A stretch of DNA of 46,319 nt from a bacterium (GCA_027592325.1 JAQCKO010000008.1:1-46319); one strand, 5' to 3'. Counted from the stretch's first letter, positions 1 through 8,614 are shown. Numbers and translations are program-made. The notes: a model not told the origin generated them from the letters alone.

Positions 1-1
1 C

Positions 2-454
2 GACGACGACGTCAGCCCCGACGAGATCGAGGACTGCGACAACGGCATCGACGACGACTGTGACGGCGAGGAAGACCTCGACGACGCGGACTGCGACGAC
101 GATCCCGTGGAGGACGAGGTGGAGGTGTGCATCACCTTCACCGAGGACGCCTCGGAGATCGAATTCTCGGTCGCCAACCTGGACACGTCGGACTGGTCCC
201 ACTGGTTCACGGACGAGGCGGCAGCCATCGTCGAAGACGTGGAGGTGGACGACGAGTTCTGCTTCCACGCCCCCGATGTGTTCATCGGGGAGGCGTTCCA
301 GCTGAACGGCACCGTTCGCGGTGGCCGCTACGGCTGGTTCGTCTGGGGTGATACCCCGGACGACGTCCACGGCGACGTCCACGTCGCCGGGTACGACTGC
401 GATGTCGTGCCCAATGGCGCTGGGGGCGGTGACCTCCAGTGCTATCCCGACTGA
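2..454 (+). CDS. MopE-like Cys/Asp-rich secreted-type protein, 3' part
   Basis: Open from the window edge to TGA at 452-454, so the 5' end is outside. The first ~35 visible residues are extremely acidic and contain DCDNGIDDDCDG, the Cys-Asp pattern of the MopE-type putative metal-binding motif common in secreted proteins of Myxococcota and relatives. About 110 further residues form a compact, Trp- and Asp-rich, probably beta-sheet domain with paired cysteines near the C-terminus (YDCDVV, LQCYPD), compatible with an extracytoplasmic disulfide. Codon usage is strongly GC-rich (GAC, GTC, CTC, GGC), unlike the AT-leaning rpsB-eno block that follows. A strong hairpin terminator lies 30 bp downstream. 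The function is unknown; an extracellular or surface location and horizontal origin are inferences. Confidence 0.7.
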   Translation, partial: DDDVSPDEIEDCDNGIDDDCDGEEDLDDADCDDDPVEDEVEVCITFTEDASEIEFSVANLDTSDWSHWFTDEAAAIVEDVEVDDEFCFHAPDVFIGEAFQLNGTVRGGRYGWFVWGDTPDDVHGDVHVAGYDCDVVPNGAGGGDLQCYPD

Positions 455-484
455 TTCGGGGGGCGACCAACGTGCGGCTCAGGC

Positions 485-538
485 CGGCGACTTACACGAC
501 TCTGTGTGAGCGCCGCGCCTGGGCCGTTTCTTCTTTTA
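485..538 (+). terminator. Intrinsic terminator of the GC-rich gene
   Basis: CGGCG-A-CTTACAC pairs with GTGTGAG-CGCCG around a 6-nt loop, with one bulged A. A T-rich run follows at 527-536. It marks the right edge of the GC-rich unit. Confidence 0.65.
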
Positions 539-632
539 AAGACTTCAGCTCACCTCATCTCGCGGCTCCAATCTCCGGTCCTCGATTGTCACCACTATCT
601 AAGGCAATCTGAAGCATTTTATATAAATTATC

Positions 633-775
633 GTCACCCCTGCGAAAGCAGGGGTCCAGCGTATTCTGATTTCGATTCGATAGATTCCTGCCTTCGCAGG
701 AATGACGAGCAACCAACGTATTCTGATTTTGATTCGATAGATTCCTGCTTTTGCAGGAATGACGAGCAACCAACG
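633..775. repeat. BIME-like tandem palindromic repeat
   Basis: Three short hairpins built on CCTGC-4nt-GCAGG lie at 637-654, 684-703 and 741-760. The last two sit in a 57-bp direct duplication (661-717 and 718-774) with three mismatches. The same CCTGCGAARGCAGG / GGAATGACGAG motif recurs at 23332-23410 and 45095-45125 and in degraded form near 43710-43860. This is a dispersed intergenic palindromic family; no associated transposase is seen in the window. Confidence 0.8.
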
Positions 776-811
776 ATTCCAACGAGCAAAGCGATTAAAC
801 CTCCAAATCCC

Positions 812-840
812 TTGACATTTTCCTCAATTTCCCTTACCAT
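812..840 (+). promoter_or_regulatory. Sigma70-type promoter of rpsB-tsf
   Basis: TTGACA (812-817), a 17-nt spacer, and TACCAT (835-840). The inferred start near 847 gives a leader of about 87 nt before rpsB, long for this genome and possibly regulatory. Confidence 0.6.
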
Positions 841-934
841 TCCGCCATAAATCAAACAGATTTCCGCCACAATCCTGCGAATATCCTCCCTAAACGGGCC
901 TTCGCAGCGCGTAAATCGACGAATAAAAGGAATT

Positions 935-1639
935 ATGCAAATCCCATCCCTTACTGACATGCTTAAGGCAGGTCTCCACTTTGGGCATCGAACCAGCCGC
1001 TGGCACCCTAAAATGGCTCCATTTATTTTTGGAGCGCGTTCTGGTGTTCATATTATTGACCTTGAGTCGACGCAACAAAAGCTGGAAGAAGCAATGACCT
1101 ATATTAAGTCTATTGCGGCAAAAGACGGAAAGGTGATTTTCATTGGAACCAAGTCTCAGCTTGCACCGATTGTGGAAAAATATGCGCAGGCAGCACAAAT
1201 GCCACATATTCATAATCGTTGGCTAGGGGGAACCTTCACGAACTTTGAGGAAATCGAAAAGCTCATTAAGACCTACCTTGACCTTAAGGATAAACGTGAA
1301 AAGGGTGAGCTCAAAAAGTATACAAAGCTTGAGCAGCTGCAATTTGATCGTAAGATTGATGAACTTGATGAAAAGATTGGAGGAATTTCTAGTCTTACAA
1401 AGCTTCCAGATGCGATTTTGGTCTTCGATGTGCGTAATGAAAAGACCGCGATTATGGAAGCGCGCAAGCGCGGCATTAAGGTGATTGCGGTTTGCGACAC
1501 CAATGTGAATCCTGATCTTGCAGACTATGTGATTCCAGCGAATGACGACGCCGTTGCAGGTCTTGAAATGATTGCGCGTGTTGCCATGGAGGCTGTTCAG
1601 GAAGGACGCAAGACAAAAGGTGATAAAGTAGAAGCGTAA
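935..1639 (+). CDS. rpsB: 30S ribosomal protein uS2
   Basis: Encodes 234 residues with the uS2 signature throughout: an N-terminal LKAGLHFGHRTSRWHPKM block, HNRWLGGTFTNF near residue 90, and PDAILVFDVRNEKTAI followed by VCDTNVNPDLADYVIPANDD. The protein is a structural component of the 30S subunit needed for binding of uS1 and for initiation. Its length is normal for the family. The start is the ATG preceded by AAAAGGAATT, a usable ribosome site. tsf follows after 22 bp, the common bacterial rpsB-tsf pair, under the promoter at 812-840. Nothing is missing from the core fold. Confidence 0.97.
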   Translation: MQIPSLTDMLKAGLHFGHRTSRWHPKMAPFIFGARSGVHIIDLESTQQKLEEAMTYIKSIAAKDGKVIFIGTKSQLAPIVEKYAQAAQMPHIHNRWLGGTFTNFEEIEKLIKTYLDLKDKREKGELKKYTKLEQLQFDRKIDELDEKIGGISSLTKLPDAILVFDVRNEKTAIMEARKRGIKVIAVCDTNVNPDLADYVIPANDDAVAGLEMIARVAMEAVQEGRKTKGDKVEA

Positions 1640-1661
1640 AATTTACAACTAAAAAAACGAT

Positions 1662-2255
1662 ATGGCTATTTCAGCAAGTGAAGTAATGAAACTTCGGCAA
1701 ATGACGGGTGTTGGAATGATGGAAGCAAAAAACGCGCTTGAAGAAGCGGCTGGCGACATCGATAAGGCAATTGAGCACCTGCGAAAGCGTGGCGCGGCAA
1801 AGGCGGCGAAGAAAGCGGACCGCGAAACCGCCGAAGGACGTGTGCACACGTATACGCATGGAACAGGAAAAATTGGGGTAATGCTAGAGTTGCAATGCGA
1901 AACCGACTTCGTGGCGCGTAATGAGCAATTCGTTGATCTTTGTAACGATATTGCCATGCACATTGCGGCAATGAGCCCCCTTTACGTAACGCGTGAAGAT
2001 GTTCCGCAGGAAGTCATCGACAAAGAAAAGGAGATTATGAAAGAGCAAATGGCTGGGGAAGGAAAGTCAGCAGAGATGCTCGAGAAGATTGTAGACGGGA
2101 AGATGAATAAGTTTTACAGCGAGGTGTGCCTGATGGAGCAGGCTTTCATCAAAGATGAAGATATGACTATCGCTCAGCTCCTAGAAAAGAAGCTGCTCGA
2201 ACTTGGAGAGAATCTCAAAATTAGCCGATTTGCTCGCTATCAAATTAGCGCGTAG
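1662..2255 (+). CDS. tsf: Translation elongation factor Ts
   Basis: Encodes 197 residues. The N-terminal UBA-like domain has VMKLRQMTGVGMMEAKNALEE, and LQCETDFVARNEQF is the conserved core motif that contacts EF-Tu. EF-Ts exchanges GDP for GTP on EF-Tu. The protein is shorter than E. coli EF-Ts (about 280 residues), as in other small genomes with a reduced core/dimerisation region. It is the second gene of the rpsB operon and is followed by an intrinsic terminator. No clear Shine-Dalgarno precedes the ATG, so translation may be coupled to rpsB. Confidence 0.96.
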   Translation: MAISASEVMKLRQMTGVGMMEAKNALEEAAGDIDKAIEHLRKRGAAKAAKKADRETAEGRVHTYTHGTGKIGVMLELQCETDFVARNEQFVDLCNDIAMHIAAMSPLYVTREDVPQEVIDKEKEIMKEQMAGEGKSAEMLEKIVDGKMNKFYSEVCLMEQAFIKDEDMTIAQLLEKKLLELGENLKISRFARYQISA

Positions 2256-2263
2256 GTACAAAC

Positions 2264-2293
2264 AAAAACTCGTCTATCATGGACGGGTTTTTG
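2264..2293 (+). terminator. rpsB-tsf terminator
   Basis: AAACTCGTC/GACGGGTTT stem around TATCATG followed by TTTTTGG, 9 bp after the tsf stop. Confidence 0.75.
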
Positions 2294-2379
2294 GTTTGTG
2301 TGGGATGGATAGCTTTCCCTAACCCTAGACTGAAGGTATCGGCACAGAGACTCGCATCAACAACCTAAACGCTGAAACC

Positions 2380-2388
2380 TGCTATAAT
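2380..2388 (+). promoter_or_regulatory. Extended -10 promoter of the glycolytic operon
   Basis: TGCTATAAT, a perfect extended -10, ends 9 nt before the gap ATG at 2398. Transcription should start 2-4 nt before the ATG, giving an essentially leaderless mRNA; no Shine-Dalgarno is present. Confidence 0.65.
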
Positions 2389-2397
2389 TAAATCAAT

Positions 2398-3405
2398 ATG
2401 CCTAGAATTGCCATCAATGGATTCGGCCGGATTGGTCGACAAGTTCTCAAAGCTGCGTGGGGAAAGCGTGGATTCGATATCGTCGCGATAAATGATCTTA
2501 CCGACAGTGAAGCGCTTGCGTATTTGTTGAAATATGATTCCAATTACGGGACCTGGGATAAACAAGTAAAATGGGACAAAACGTCTATAACAATAGGCCG
2601 CACAAAAATTCCCGTGTATGCAGAAAAAGATCCTACAAAACTTCCATGGAAAAAGCATAAAATTGATGTTGTTATTGAATCTACCGGATTCTTTCGAACG
2701 GAAGAGCTCGCAAGTCTGCATGTAAAGGCAGGAGCAAGAAAAGTGCTCATTTCCGCACCAGCGAAAGACGAGAATATTCCGACATTCGTTTTTGGCGCAA
2801 ATGAAGATGCTATTACGGGCGTCCGCACGGCGATTGCGAATAATGCTTCTTGTACAACAAATTGCACCGCACCGGTAATGGCGATTATGGATGCCGCATT
2901 TGGCGTCGAAAAAGCGATGCTCTCAACGGTGCATGGCTATACGGCAACGCAGCGACTTGTTGATGGACCGCATAAAGATCTTCGTCGTGGTCGTGCAGCA
3001 GCCGTCAATATGATCCCAACAAGCACGGGTGCGGCCATCGCAACAACGGAAACGCTCCCGCATCTTGCGGGAAAATTCGATGGCATGGCAATTCGTATTC
3101 CGCTTTCTACCGTGTCGCTTTCTGACATCACCATGCTGCTGAAAAAAGACGTGACGGTTGAGGGCGTGCATAAGGCTTTCAAAAAAGCGGTGAGGACACC
3201 TCGTTACAAGGGAATTGTAGCGATTACCGAATTGCCACTGGTTTCAAGCGATATTATTGGTGATCCTCATTCTGCGATTATCGACTTTGGTATGACGCGC
3301 GTTGTAGATGGCAATTTGGTAAAAGTTATTGCCTGGTATGACAATGAATGGGGGTATGCAAATCGGCTTGCGGAAATGGCGATGGTATTTGGTCGAACAA
3401 AATAA
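2398..3405 (+). CDS. gap: Glyceraldehyde-3-phosphate dehydrogenase, type I
   Basis: Encodes 335 residues, the normal length. It oxidises glyceraldehyde 3-phosphate to 1,3-bisphosphoglycerate, reducing NAD(P)+. Visible features are the Rossmann start INGFGRIGR (residues 6-14), an INDLTD segment for the adenosine ribose, catalytic Cys152 in ASCTTNC, the RGRAAAVNMIPTSTGAA segment and the C-terminal WYDNEWGYANR. It is first in a tight operon with the flavoprotein 3 bp downstream, then pgk and eno. Expression is probably from a leaderless transcript. The upper glycolytic genes are not in the window. Confidence 0.97.
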   Translation: MPRIAINGFGRIGRQVLKAAWGKRGFDIVAINDLTDSEALAYLLKYDSNYGTWDKQVKWDKTSITIGRTKIPVYAEKDPTKLPWKKHKIDVVIESTGFFRTEELASLHVKAGARKVLISAPAKDENIPTFVFGANEDAITGVRTAIANNASCTTNCTAPVMAIMDAAFGVEKAMLSTVHGYTATQRLVDGPHKDLRRGRAAAVNMIPTSTGAAIATTETLPHLAGKFDGMAIRIPLSTVSLSDITMLLKKDVTVEGVHKAFKKAVRTPRYKGIVAITELPLVSSDIIGDPHSAIIDFGMTRVVDGNLVKVIAWYDNEWGYANRLAEMAMVFGRTK

Positions 3406-3408
3406 TCT

Positions 3409-4656
3409 ATGAAAAAGCGTATTGTTGTTCTTGGAGCGGGGTTTGCTGGCATGATTGTGGCACGTAACGTCGCAAAGAATTCTCCTGCATCAGAAGTTGT
3501 GTTAGTGGATAAACGTTCAGAGCATGTCTATACGCCGTGGTTGTATGAAGTTGCAACCGCACTCAATTTGTCCCGGTCCCGTCTCCGTGATTTACGGAAA
3601 ACAACGGCCATTCCAATCAAAGATATCGTAAAGTGTACGGGCTGCACGAATATCTCCTTTCGTCAAAAAGAGGTTGTGGGGCTAAGTACGGAAGACCATC
3701 ATGTGATTTTCGCGGACAAAACAACGCTTGCATACGATACACTCGTCATTGCACTCGGTTCTGAAGTGCATGATTTCGGCATTCCAGGCGTGGCGAAGCA
3801 TGCAAGCATTATGAAAACGGTCGAAGGCTGCCTGCAATTACGTGATCGATTTGAAGCGGCGGTAGAACATGCAACAGAACAAAAACCAGCAACGTTCATA
3901 ATTGTAGGAGGGGGCGCAACGGGGGTCGAGACAGCAGCAGAGTTGTCGGCATTTTTGCATACACGAAAATTACAGCGTTTGGTAAAGATATTGCTGGTGA
4001 ATGCAGGGCCAAGTGTCCTCCATCGATTTGCACCGAACATGCCTGTAGACGCCATGCGCAGACTCGAACGACTTGGAGTACGTCTTATGATGAATCGCAT
4101 GCTTTCCGAGGTAAAAGCAGGAAAGGCAATCCTTCATTCTGCCCCGAATATTCCAAATGATGTAAGAATTCCAAAAGAAGAGATCGTTCATTTTGACGTC
4201 TTGCTTTGGTCTGGCGGAGTAAAACCGCATGGGATTGCGCGTACATTTAGGCTTGGTTTAGACGCGCATGGACATATCCTTGTTGATCGCACATTGCGTG
4301 TGAAAGGTCACGACGATATTTATTGTCTTGGTGATATTGTCTCTTGCGCTGATGATCCTTCCGGTCGTCCGTACCCACCTTGTGCTTGGGCCGCTGTAGA
4401 TCAGGCAGCGATTGTCGCGCAGAACATTTGCTCAGACGCCCCACGTGAATATAGCTTGCCGAAGCGCTTTCCTGGAATTGTGGCGATAGGAGAACGACGT
4501 GCAACGGGGAGTATTTATGGGTTTCCTGTTTCTGGTCGTCTTGGGTTCATGATTCGCCGGATGGTTGATCTTAACTATCTTCTGAAGATCATGACACCAA
4601 GTCATGCCGTGACGTTTTGGCGCAAAGCAAATCGACTTTTTAGACTCAATGATTAG
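3409..4656 (+). CDS. NDH-2-like FAD-dependent NADH dehydrogenase
   Basis: Encodes 415 residues. An N-terminal FAD-binding Rossmann motif GAGFAG (9-14) is followed by a second dinucleotide motif VGGGATGVETAAEL (about 165-180) for NAD(P)H, and by YCLGDIVS (about 305-312), the conserved flavin-contacting segment of the family. The C-terminal ~40 residues are basic and aromatic (LNYLLKIMT, FWRKANRLF), matching the amphipathic membrane-anchoring tail of type II NADH dehydrogenases. These enzymes pass electrons from NADH to a quinone without pumping protons. Its placement 3 bp after gap and overlapping pgk suggests it reoxidises the NADH made by GAPDH. The terminal acceptor in this organism is unknown; a ferredoxin- or oxygen-linked role is an alternative. 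Confidence 0.88.
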   Translation: MKKRIVVLGAGFAGMIVARNVAKNSPASEVVLVDKRSEHVYTPWLYEVATALNLSRSRLRDLRKTTAIPIKDIVKCTGCTNISFRQKEVVGLSTEDHHVIFADKTTLAYDTLVIALGSEVHDFGIPGVAKHASIMKTVEGCLQLRDRFEAAVEHATEQKPATFIIVGGGATGVETAAELSAFLHTRKLQRLVKILLVNAGPSVLHRFAPNMPVDAMRRLERLGVRLMMNRMLSEVKAGKAILHSAPNIPNDVRIPKEEIVHFDVLLWSGGVKPHGIARTFRLGLDAHGHILVDRTLRVKGHDDIYCLGDIVSCADDPSGRPYPPCAWAAVDQAAIVAQNICSDAPREYSLPKRFPGIVAIGERRATGSIYGFPVSGRLGFMIRRMVDLNYLLKIMTPSHAVTFWRKANRLFRLND

Positions 4657-5827
4657 TATGCAGCTAAGGAGGTATACAAAGCGGTTGGTACGCGGAAAGC
4701 GTCTTATAATGCGTATAGATTCAGATGTATCTGTGGCAAATGGCAAGGTTGATGAGGCTTCTGCGTTGCGCTTGAAACGGGTTTTGCCTGAACTTGAATC
4801 CCTTCTCTCTTCCGGCGCGCGGATTACACTCCTTGGCCACCTTGGGAGACCTGATGGAAAGGTACAAGAAGAATATTCCCTCAAACCGGTGCAACGGTAC
4901 CTTGCGTCTAATCTAGGTAGGCGTGTTCAATTGATTCATCAGCTGAATACAGAATGGCATAAATGGCTCGAAACAGGGCAGGGTGGGGAAGTCGCTCTTG
5001 TTGAAAATCTCCGTTTTTTCAAGGGTGAAAAAGAAAATGATGCGATGTTTGCGGCAAAGCTGGCAGAAGGGCATGATCTCTTTTTACAAAATGCTGCTGC
5101 AAATATTCATCGATCACATGCATCGATGGATAGATTACCGTCGATGATGCAGGGCTATGCAGGGAACACACTCATCGATGAGGTGCATCGATGCGAGCTT
5201 GCGCTTCGGCATCCATCGGCGGCAATGATTGGCGGGATGAAGCTTACTTCAAAGCAACGGTCTATTGAAGGGCTTGCGAGTAATGTGGATGTGATTTTTC
5301 CCGTCGGGGGGCTGGCGGTAGCATTTCTTTCAGCGAAACTTGGGAAACAACTAACAGCAGGATCGAAACGCATGACAAAAGACGATCTGGCACTTGCTGC
5401 GAGTTTACTCAATCGGTTCAGAGATCAACTACAACTGCCACATAGTGTTATGGTGGTCGATAAGATTGGGGATCCTCCCGAAGAACGATTCACACAAGAG
5501 CTTCGCGTCAAGGATCGCATTGTTGACATCGGTGCAGATACGATTGATTCGCTGATCACAAATCTTTCAGAGGCTCGCAGTGTGATTTGGAATGGTCCGC
5601 TCGGGCTGGTGGAAGAACCTGCGTATGCAGTTGGAACAGAACGTATCGCTCGCATGCTTGCCGCCGAGCATAGATCGACAGCACTAATTGGAGGAGGAGA
5701 CACTACGCGTCATCTAACAAGAATGGGATTAGCATCTGCGTTCACGCATTTCTCGACAGCTGGTGGCGCAATGCTCGCCTTTCTTGCAGGCGATCCATTG
5801 CCTGGACTCGAATCAATAAAAGCCTAG
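4649..5827 (+). CDS. pgk: Phosphoglycerate kinase (divergent)
   Basis: Encodes 392 residues; transfers phosphate from 1,3-bisphosphoglycerate to ADP. Family landmarks are GHLGRPDGK near residue 65, VALVENLRFF, GGMKLTSK, WNGPLGLVEEPAYA, the nucleotide-binding IGGGDTTRHL near 348 and FSTAGGAMLAFL. Several sites differ from the usual sequence: RIDSDV (22-27) replaces RVDFNVP, and QNAAANIHRSHAS replaces NDAFGTAHRAHAS. Overall length and nucleotide site are intact, so activity is likely. The start overlaps the flavoprotein stop by 8 bp; ATG at 4658 is an alternative. A strong AAGGAGGT at 4666-4673 lies inside the 5' coding region with no suitable start after it. eno follows after 1 bp. Confidence 0.93.
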   Translation: MISMQLRRYTKRLVRGKRLIMRIDSDVSVANGKVDEASALRLKRVLPELESLLSSGARITLLGHLGRPDGKVQEEYSLKPVQRYLASNLGRRVQLIHQLNTEWHKWLETGQGGEVALVENLRFFKGEKENDAMFAAKLAEGHDLFLQNAAANIHRSHASMDRLPSMMQGYAGNTLIDEVHRCELALRHPSAAMIGGMKLTSKQRSIEGLASNVDVIFPVGGLAVAFLSAKLGKQLTAGSKRMTKDDLALAASLLNRFRDQLQLPHSVMVVDKIGDPPEERFTQELRVKDRIVDIGADTIDSLITNLSEARSVIWNGPLGLVEEPAYAVGTERIARMLAAEHRSTALIGGGDTTRHLTRMGLASAFTHFSTAGGAMLAFLAGDPLPGLESIKA

Positions 5828-5828
5828 T

Positions 5829-7094
5829 ATGAAAGCAAAAATTGACATGATTCACGCGCATGAAATCCTCGACTCAAGAGGAAATCCAACGTTGAATGTG
5901 ACTGTGATGTTAAAAGGAGGGTTCTCCGGATCAGCGTCAGTTCCTTCAGGAGCATCAACGGGGGTGCATGAGGCACACGAGCTTCGTGATGGCGATTTAG
6001 ACCGCTACCGAGGAAAGGGCGTATTGAAGGCGGTAAGGAATGTGAATGGCGTCATTCAGCAGGCACTGAAGGGTCGTGATGCATTTGATCAAATTGGACT
6101 CGATGACACGATGAAAATTCTTGATGGAACACCGAATAAACATCGGCTTGGGGCGAATGCGATTCTTGGAGTTTCTATTGCGGCTGCGCGCGCGGGTGCA
6201 CGTATGCTCAAATTGCCGCTTTATTCGTATCTTCGTACGATCTATAATCTTGAGGAACGTGGATATAAAATGCCTACACCACTGATGAATGTGTTGAATG
6301 GTGGTGCACATGCAGATACGAATCTTGACATGCAAGAATTCATTGTTATTCCTCATGCATTCCGATCATTTCGTGAAAAGCTGCGTGCTGGGACCGAAGT
6401 GTATCACGCACTTGGTGATGTGCTTCGGGCCGAGGGTCTAGACACCGACCTTGGAAATGAAGGAGGGTATGCACCAGACATTGGGACAACCGAGGATGCA
6501 CTCAAATACTTGAAAGCGGCGGTAAAAAAAGCAAAATATCGTCTAAAGGACATTGGTTTTGGGATAGATGTTGCAGCGAGTGAGTTTTACGATGCAAAAC
6601 GTCATCGCTATGTGTTGAAAACAGATCGAAAACGATTAACTGCTGATTCAATGACAGATTTGCTCGAATCATGGACGAAATCGTATCCGCTTATGTCTAT
6701 TGAAGATCCGCTCGATCAAGATGCATGGGAAGATTGGACCATGTTCATGAAACGACTCGGGAAGAAGGTATTAGTGATTGGGGATGACTTATATGTCACA
6801 AATGTTGAGCGTATTAAGCGTGGTATTGAAGTGAGAGCAACAAATGCCGTTTTGATAAAGATGAATCAGATTGGAACGCTCACAGAAACCATGCGCGCGA
6901 TTCAATGCGCGAAAATGCATAAGCAAAAGATTGTCATTTCGCATCGATCAGGTGAAACAAGCGATACAACAATTGCCGATTTAGCGGTTGCAGTGAACGC
7001 GGAGTACATCAAAACAGGGGCACCTGCGCGTTCAGAACGTCTTGCGAAATATAATCGTCTTCTTGAAATTGAAGAGGAATTGAAGTTTGGATGA
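5829..7094 (+). CDS. eno: Enolase
   Basis: Encodes 421 residues; dehydrates 2-phosphoglycerate to phosphoenolpyruvate. Visible motifs are SRGNPTLNV at the N-terminus, SGASTGVHEA, LGANAILGVS, GNEGGYAPD (about 209), SIEDPLDQ (about 291), the KMNQIGTLTET signature with catalytic Lys near 344, and SHRSGET (about 370). It closes the gap-ndh-pgk-eno operon. The stop lies 1 bp from the stop of the convergent dinB gene and no hairpin fits between them. Phosphoglycerate mutase, needed between pgk and eno, is not in the window. Confidence 0.97.
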   Translation: MKAKIDMIHAHEILDSRGNPTLNVTVMLKGGFSGSASVPSGASTGVHEAHELRDGDLDRYRGKGVLKAVRNVNGVIQQALKGRDAFDQIGLDDTMKILDGTPNKHRLGANAILGVSIAAARAGARMLKLPLYSYLRTIYNLEERGYKMPTPLMNVLNGGAHADTNLDMQEFIVIPHAFRSFREKLRAGTEVYHALGDVLRAEGLDTDLGNEGGYAPDIGTTEDALKYLKAAVKKAKYRLKDIGFGIDVAASEFYDAKRHRYVLKTDRKRLTADSMTDLLESWTKSYPLMSIEDPLDQDAWEDWTMFMKRLGKKVLVIGDDLYVTNVERIKRGIEVRATNAVLIKMNQIGTLTETMRAIQCAKMHKQKIVISHRSGETSDTTIADLAVAVNAEYIKTGAPARSERLAKYNRLLEIEEELKFG

Positions 7095-7095
7095 G

Positions 7096-8376
7096 TTATT
7101 GTTCATGGTCATAATGCCAACCACTTACACGTTCTTTAAATGAGAGATTAATGGTTGATCCGCGCTTTACGGTGCCAAATCCATAGCGCTGTGAAAGTGC
7201 ATCTACGGCAAGAATAGCTTCATAGTGTTTTTCCTGTTTTGGCCAAAGAGAGATCGGCGGAGGAGATTTGACCAGTCCTGAGACAGAAAGACCAATGAGA
7301 CGGATAGCCTCGTGGCGATGACGAATTTTTTCCATGCAGGTGTATGCTTGTTTGTAGAGATCAAGGGTATCTGCAAGCGGATCTTTAAACCTGAATGACA
7401 TTCCGTCACTGCGCGTATTTCCATAGCGTAAATGGATATTGAGACGTGTTGCGTAAAAGCCTTTTTTACGGAGGCGAAAACCGACCTTTTCACAAATCGC
7501 AAGAAGGTGACGATTGATCTCGGTTGTATGTATCAAGTTATGAGGGAATGTATAAGAGTGTCCGATAGATTTAGGATCCTCTTTTTGTGCAGTAATAGTG
7601 TCGCTACCATGTCCTCTCGCAACATCGTAGAGAAAGCCGCCGTATTGCTTAAAGGCAATGTGTAATTCGTGACGAGATGCCCGTTTCAACTCACGCATAG
7701 ATGTAATACCCATGCGTGCAAGCCTTGCCTCTATGCGATGTCCAATCCCGCAAATCGAGGCGAGTGGTTGCTGAAGAACAAACTCTTGTACGTGCCAATC
7801 GGGGATAACGGTGAGGCCACTTGGCTTTTTTGATTCACAAGCAAGTTTTGCCATCGTTTTATTGGGAGCAATACCAAGCGAAACGGTACATGCTTCACCG
7901 CATTCATTCGCAATATCATTCCTCATCATCTGCGCGATAAGCGTTGCGCCCATATAGTCTTCCGCAATGTGAGTGAGGTCTGCAAATGCTTCGTCCATGC
8001 TAAATTGCTCGACAAGAGGGGTGTAGCGCTTTAATATGCGAAGAAAACGGCGAGTTATTTCGCTATATTTACGTGGATCTCCGGGTATCAAAATGAGCTC
8101 AGGGGCGATGCGTTTTGCTTCATGTGAGGACATAGCTGTTTTTACGCCAAGAGCTTTTGCCTCCTTCGAGGCTGTGGTAACAACGGTGCGCGTCATATCG
8201 GTTTGTTTCACCTCAAGACGAATACCAGCTGGAAGATCCACGCTATCAAGAGCTCGTTTACTTTTACCAGTAATGGCAATAGGTTTACCTCGAAGAAATG
8301 GATTCGCCTGTTGTTCAACAGATGCGAAGAATGAATTGAAATCAATATGAAGAATGATGCGCTTATTATGATGCAT
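7096..8376 (-). CDS. dinB: DNA polymerase IV (Y-family)
   Basis: Translesion DNA polymerase of about 426 residues. The catalytic carboxylates are in HIDFNSFFASVEQ near the N-terminus and SMDEAFADL. The palm/finger (VVTTASKEAKALGVKTAM), thumb (ASICGIGHRIEARLARMGI, helix-hairpin-helix) and little-finger regions follow in order. I chose ATG at 8374-8376 because it places the catalytic motif about 10 residues in; a 13-residue longer form is open. This ATG overlaps the end of the upstream 82-residue gene by 11 bp, so the two are probably translationally coupled. Compared with typical Pol IV there is about 25 extra residues between IAITG and VVTTASKEA. Lesion bypass under SOS control is plausible because lexA lies just upstream, but no LexA-like box is visible at this pair. 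Confidence 0.93.
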   Translation of the reverse strand: MHHNKRIILHIDFNSFFASVEQQANPFLRGKPIAITGKSKRALDSVDLPAGIRLEVKQTDMTRTVVTTASKEAKALGVKTAMSSHEAKRIAPELILIPGDPRKYSEITRRFLRILKRYTPLVEQFSMDEAFADLTHIAEDYMGATLIAQMMRNDIANECGEACTVSLGIAPNKTMAKLACESKKPSGLTVIPDWHVQEFVLQQPLASICGIGHRIEARLARMGITSMRELKRASRHELHIAFKQYGGFLYDVARGHGSDTITAQKEDPKSIGHSYTFPHNLIHTTEINRHLLAICEKVGFRLRKKGFYATRLNIHLRYGNTRSDGMSFRFKDPLADTLDLYKQAYTCMEKIRHRHEAIRLIGLSVSGLVKSPPPISLWPKQEKHYEAILAVDALSQRYGFGTVKRGSTINLSFKERVSGWHYDHEQ

Positions 8377-8614
8377 AGACTTCAACAAGACGCCACTGAA
8401 GGTCATGGGTATCAAATCGAAGTTTCATATACATCGTGTCGTCTGACACACCAAAGTACACAACATGCTTACTCCCTTCTTTTGCACGATGAATGAGATT
8501 AACTGTTTTCATGGCGTACGTATGCTTTCCCCATTTAACATGATGTGGATGAATACGCCCCTCAATAAACTTTACAATGACGTCAATTGGATCGTTAAGA
8601 ATGAGGTGCGACAT
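8366..8614 (-). CDS. Small protein coupled to dinB, DUF6504-like
   Basis: Encodes 82 residues with a pattern of short beta strands: PIDVIVKFIEGRIHPHHVKW near the start, YAMKTVNLIHRAKEG in the middle, and LRFDTHDLQWRLVEVY at the end. The pattern of an F/V-x-W-x-G-like segment followed by a strand and a C-terminal W-x-L-x-E-V resembles DUF6504-type small proteins found beside Y-family polymerases; this match is from memory and tentative. Its last 11 bp overlap the dinB start, which argues for a functional link such as a Pol IV accessory factor. No catalytic residues are evident. Confidence 0.72.
   Translation of the reverse strand: MSHLILNDPIDVIVKFIEGRIHPHHVKWGKHTYAMKTVNLIHRAKEGSKHVVYFGVSDDTMYMKLRFDTHDLQWRLVEVYAS

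Noticed and set aside
633-775. CRISPR array
   Set aside because: Only two near-identical 57-bp units with no unique spacers and no cas genes; they are tandem palindromic repeats.
4666-4673. AAGGAGGT as the pgk ribosome site
   Set aside because: It lies inside the coding frame; the only nearby downstream in-frame start (TTG at 4684) would trim the protein close to its first conserved strand, so the overlapping ATG is more likely.
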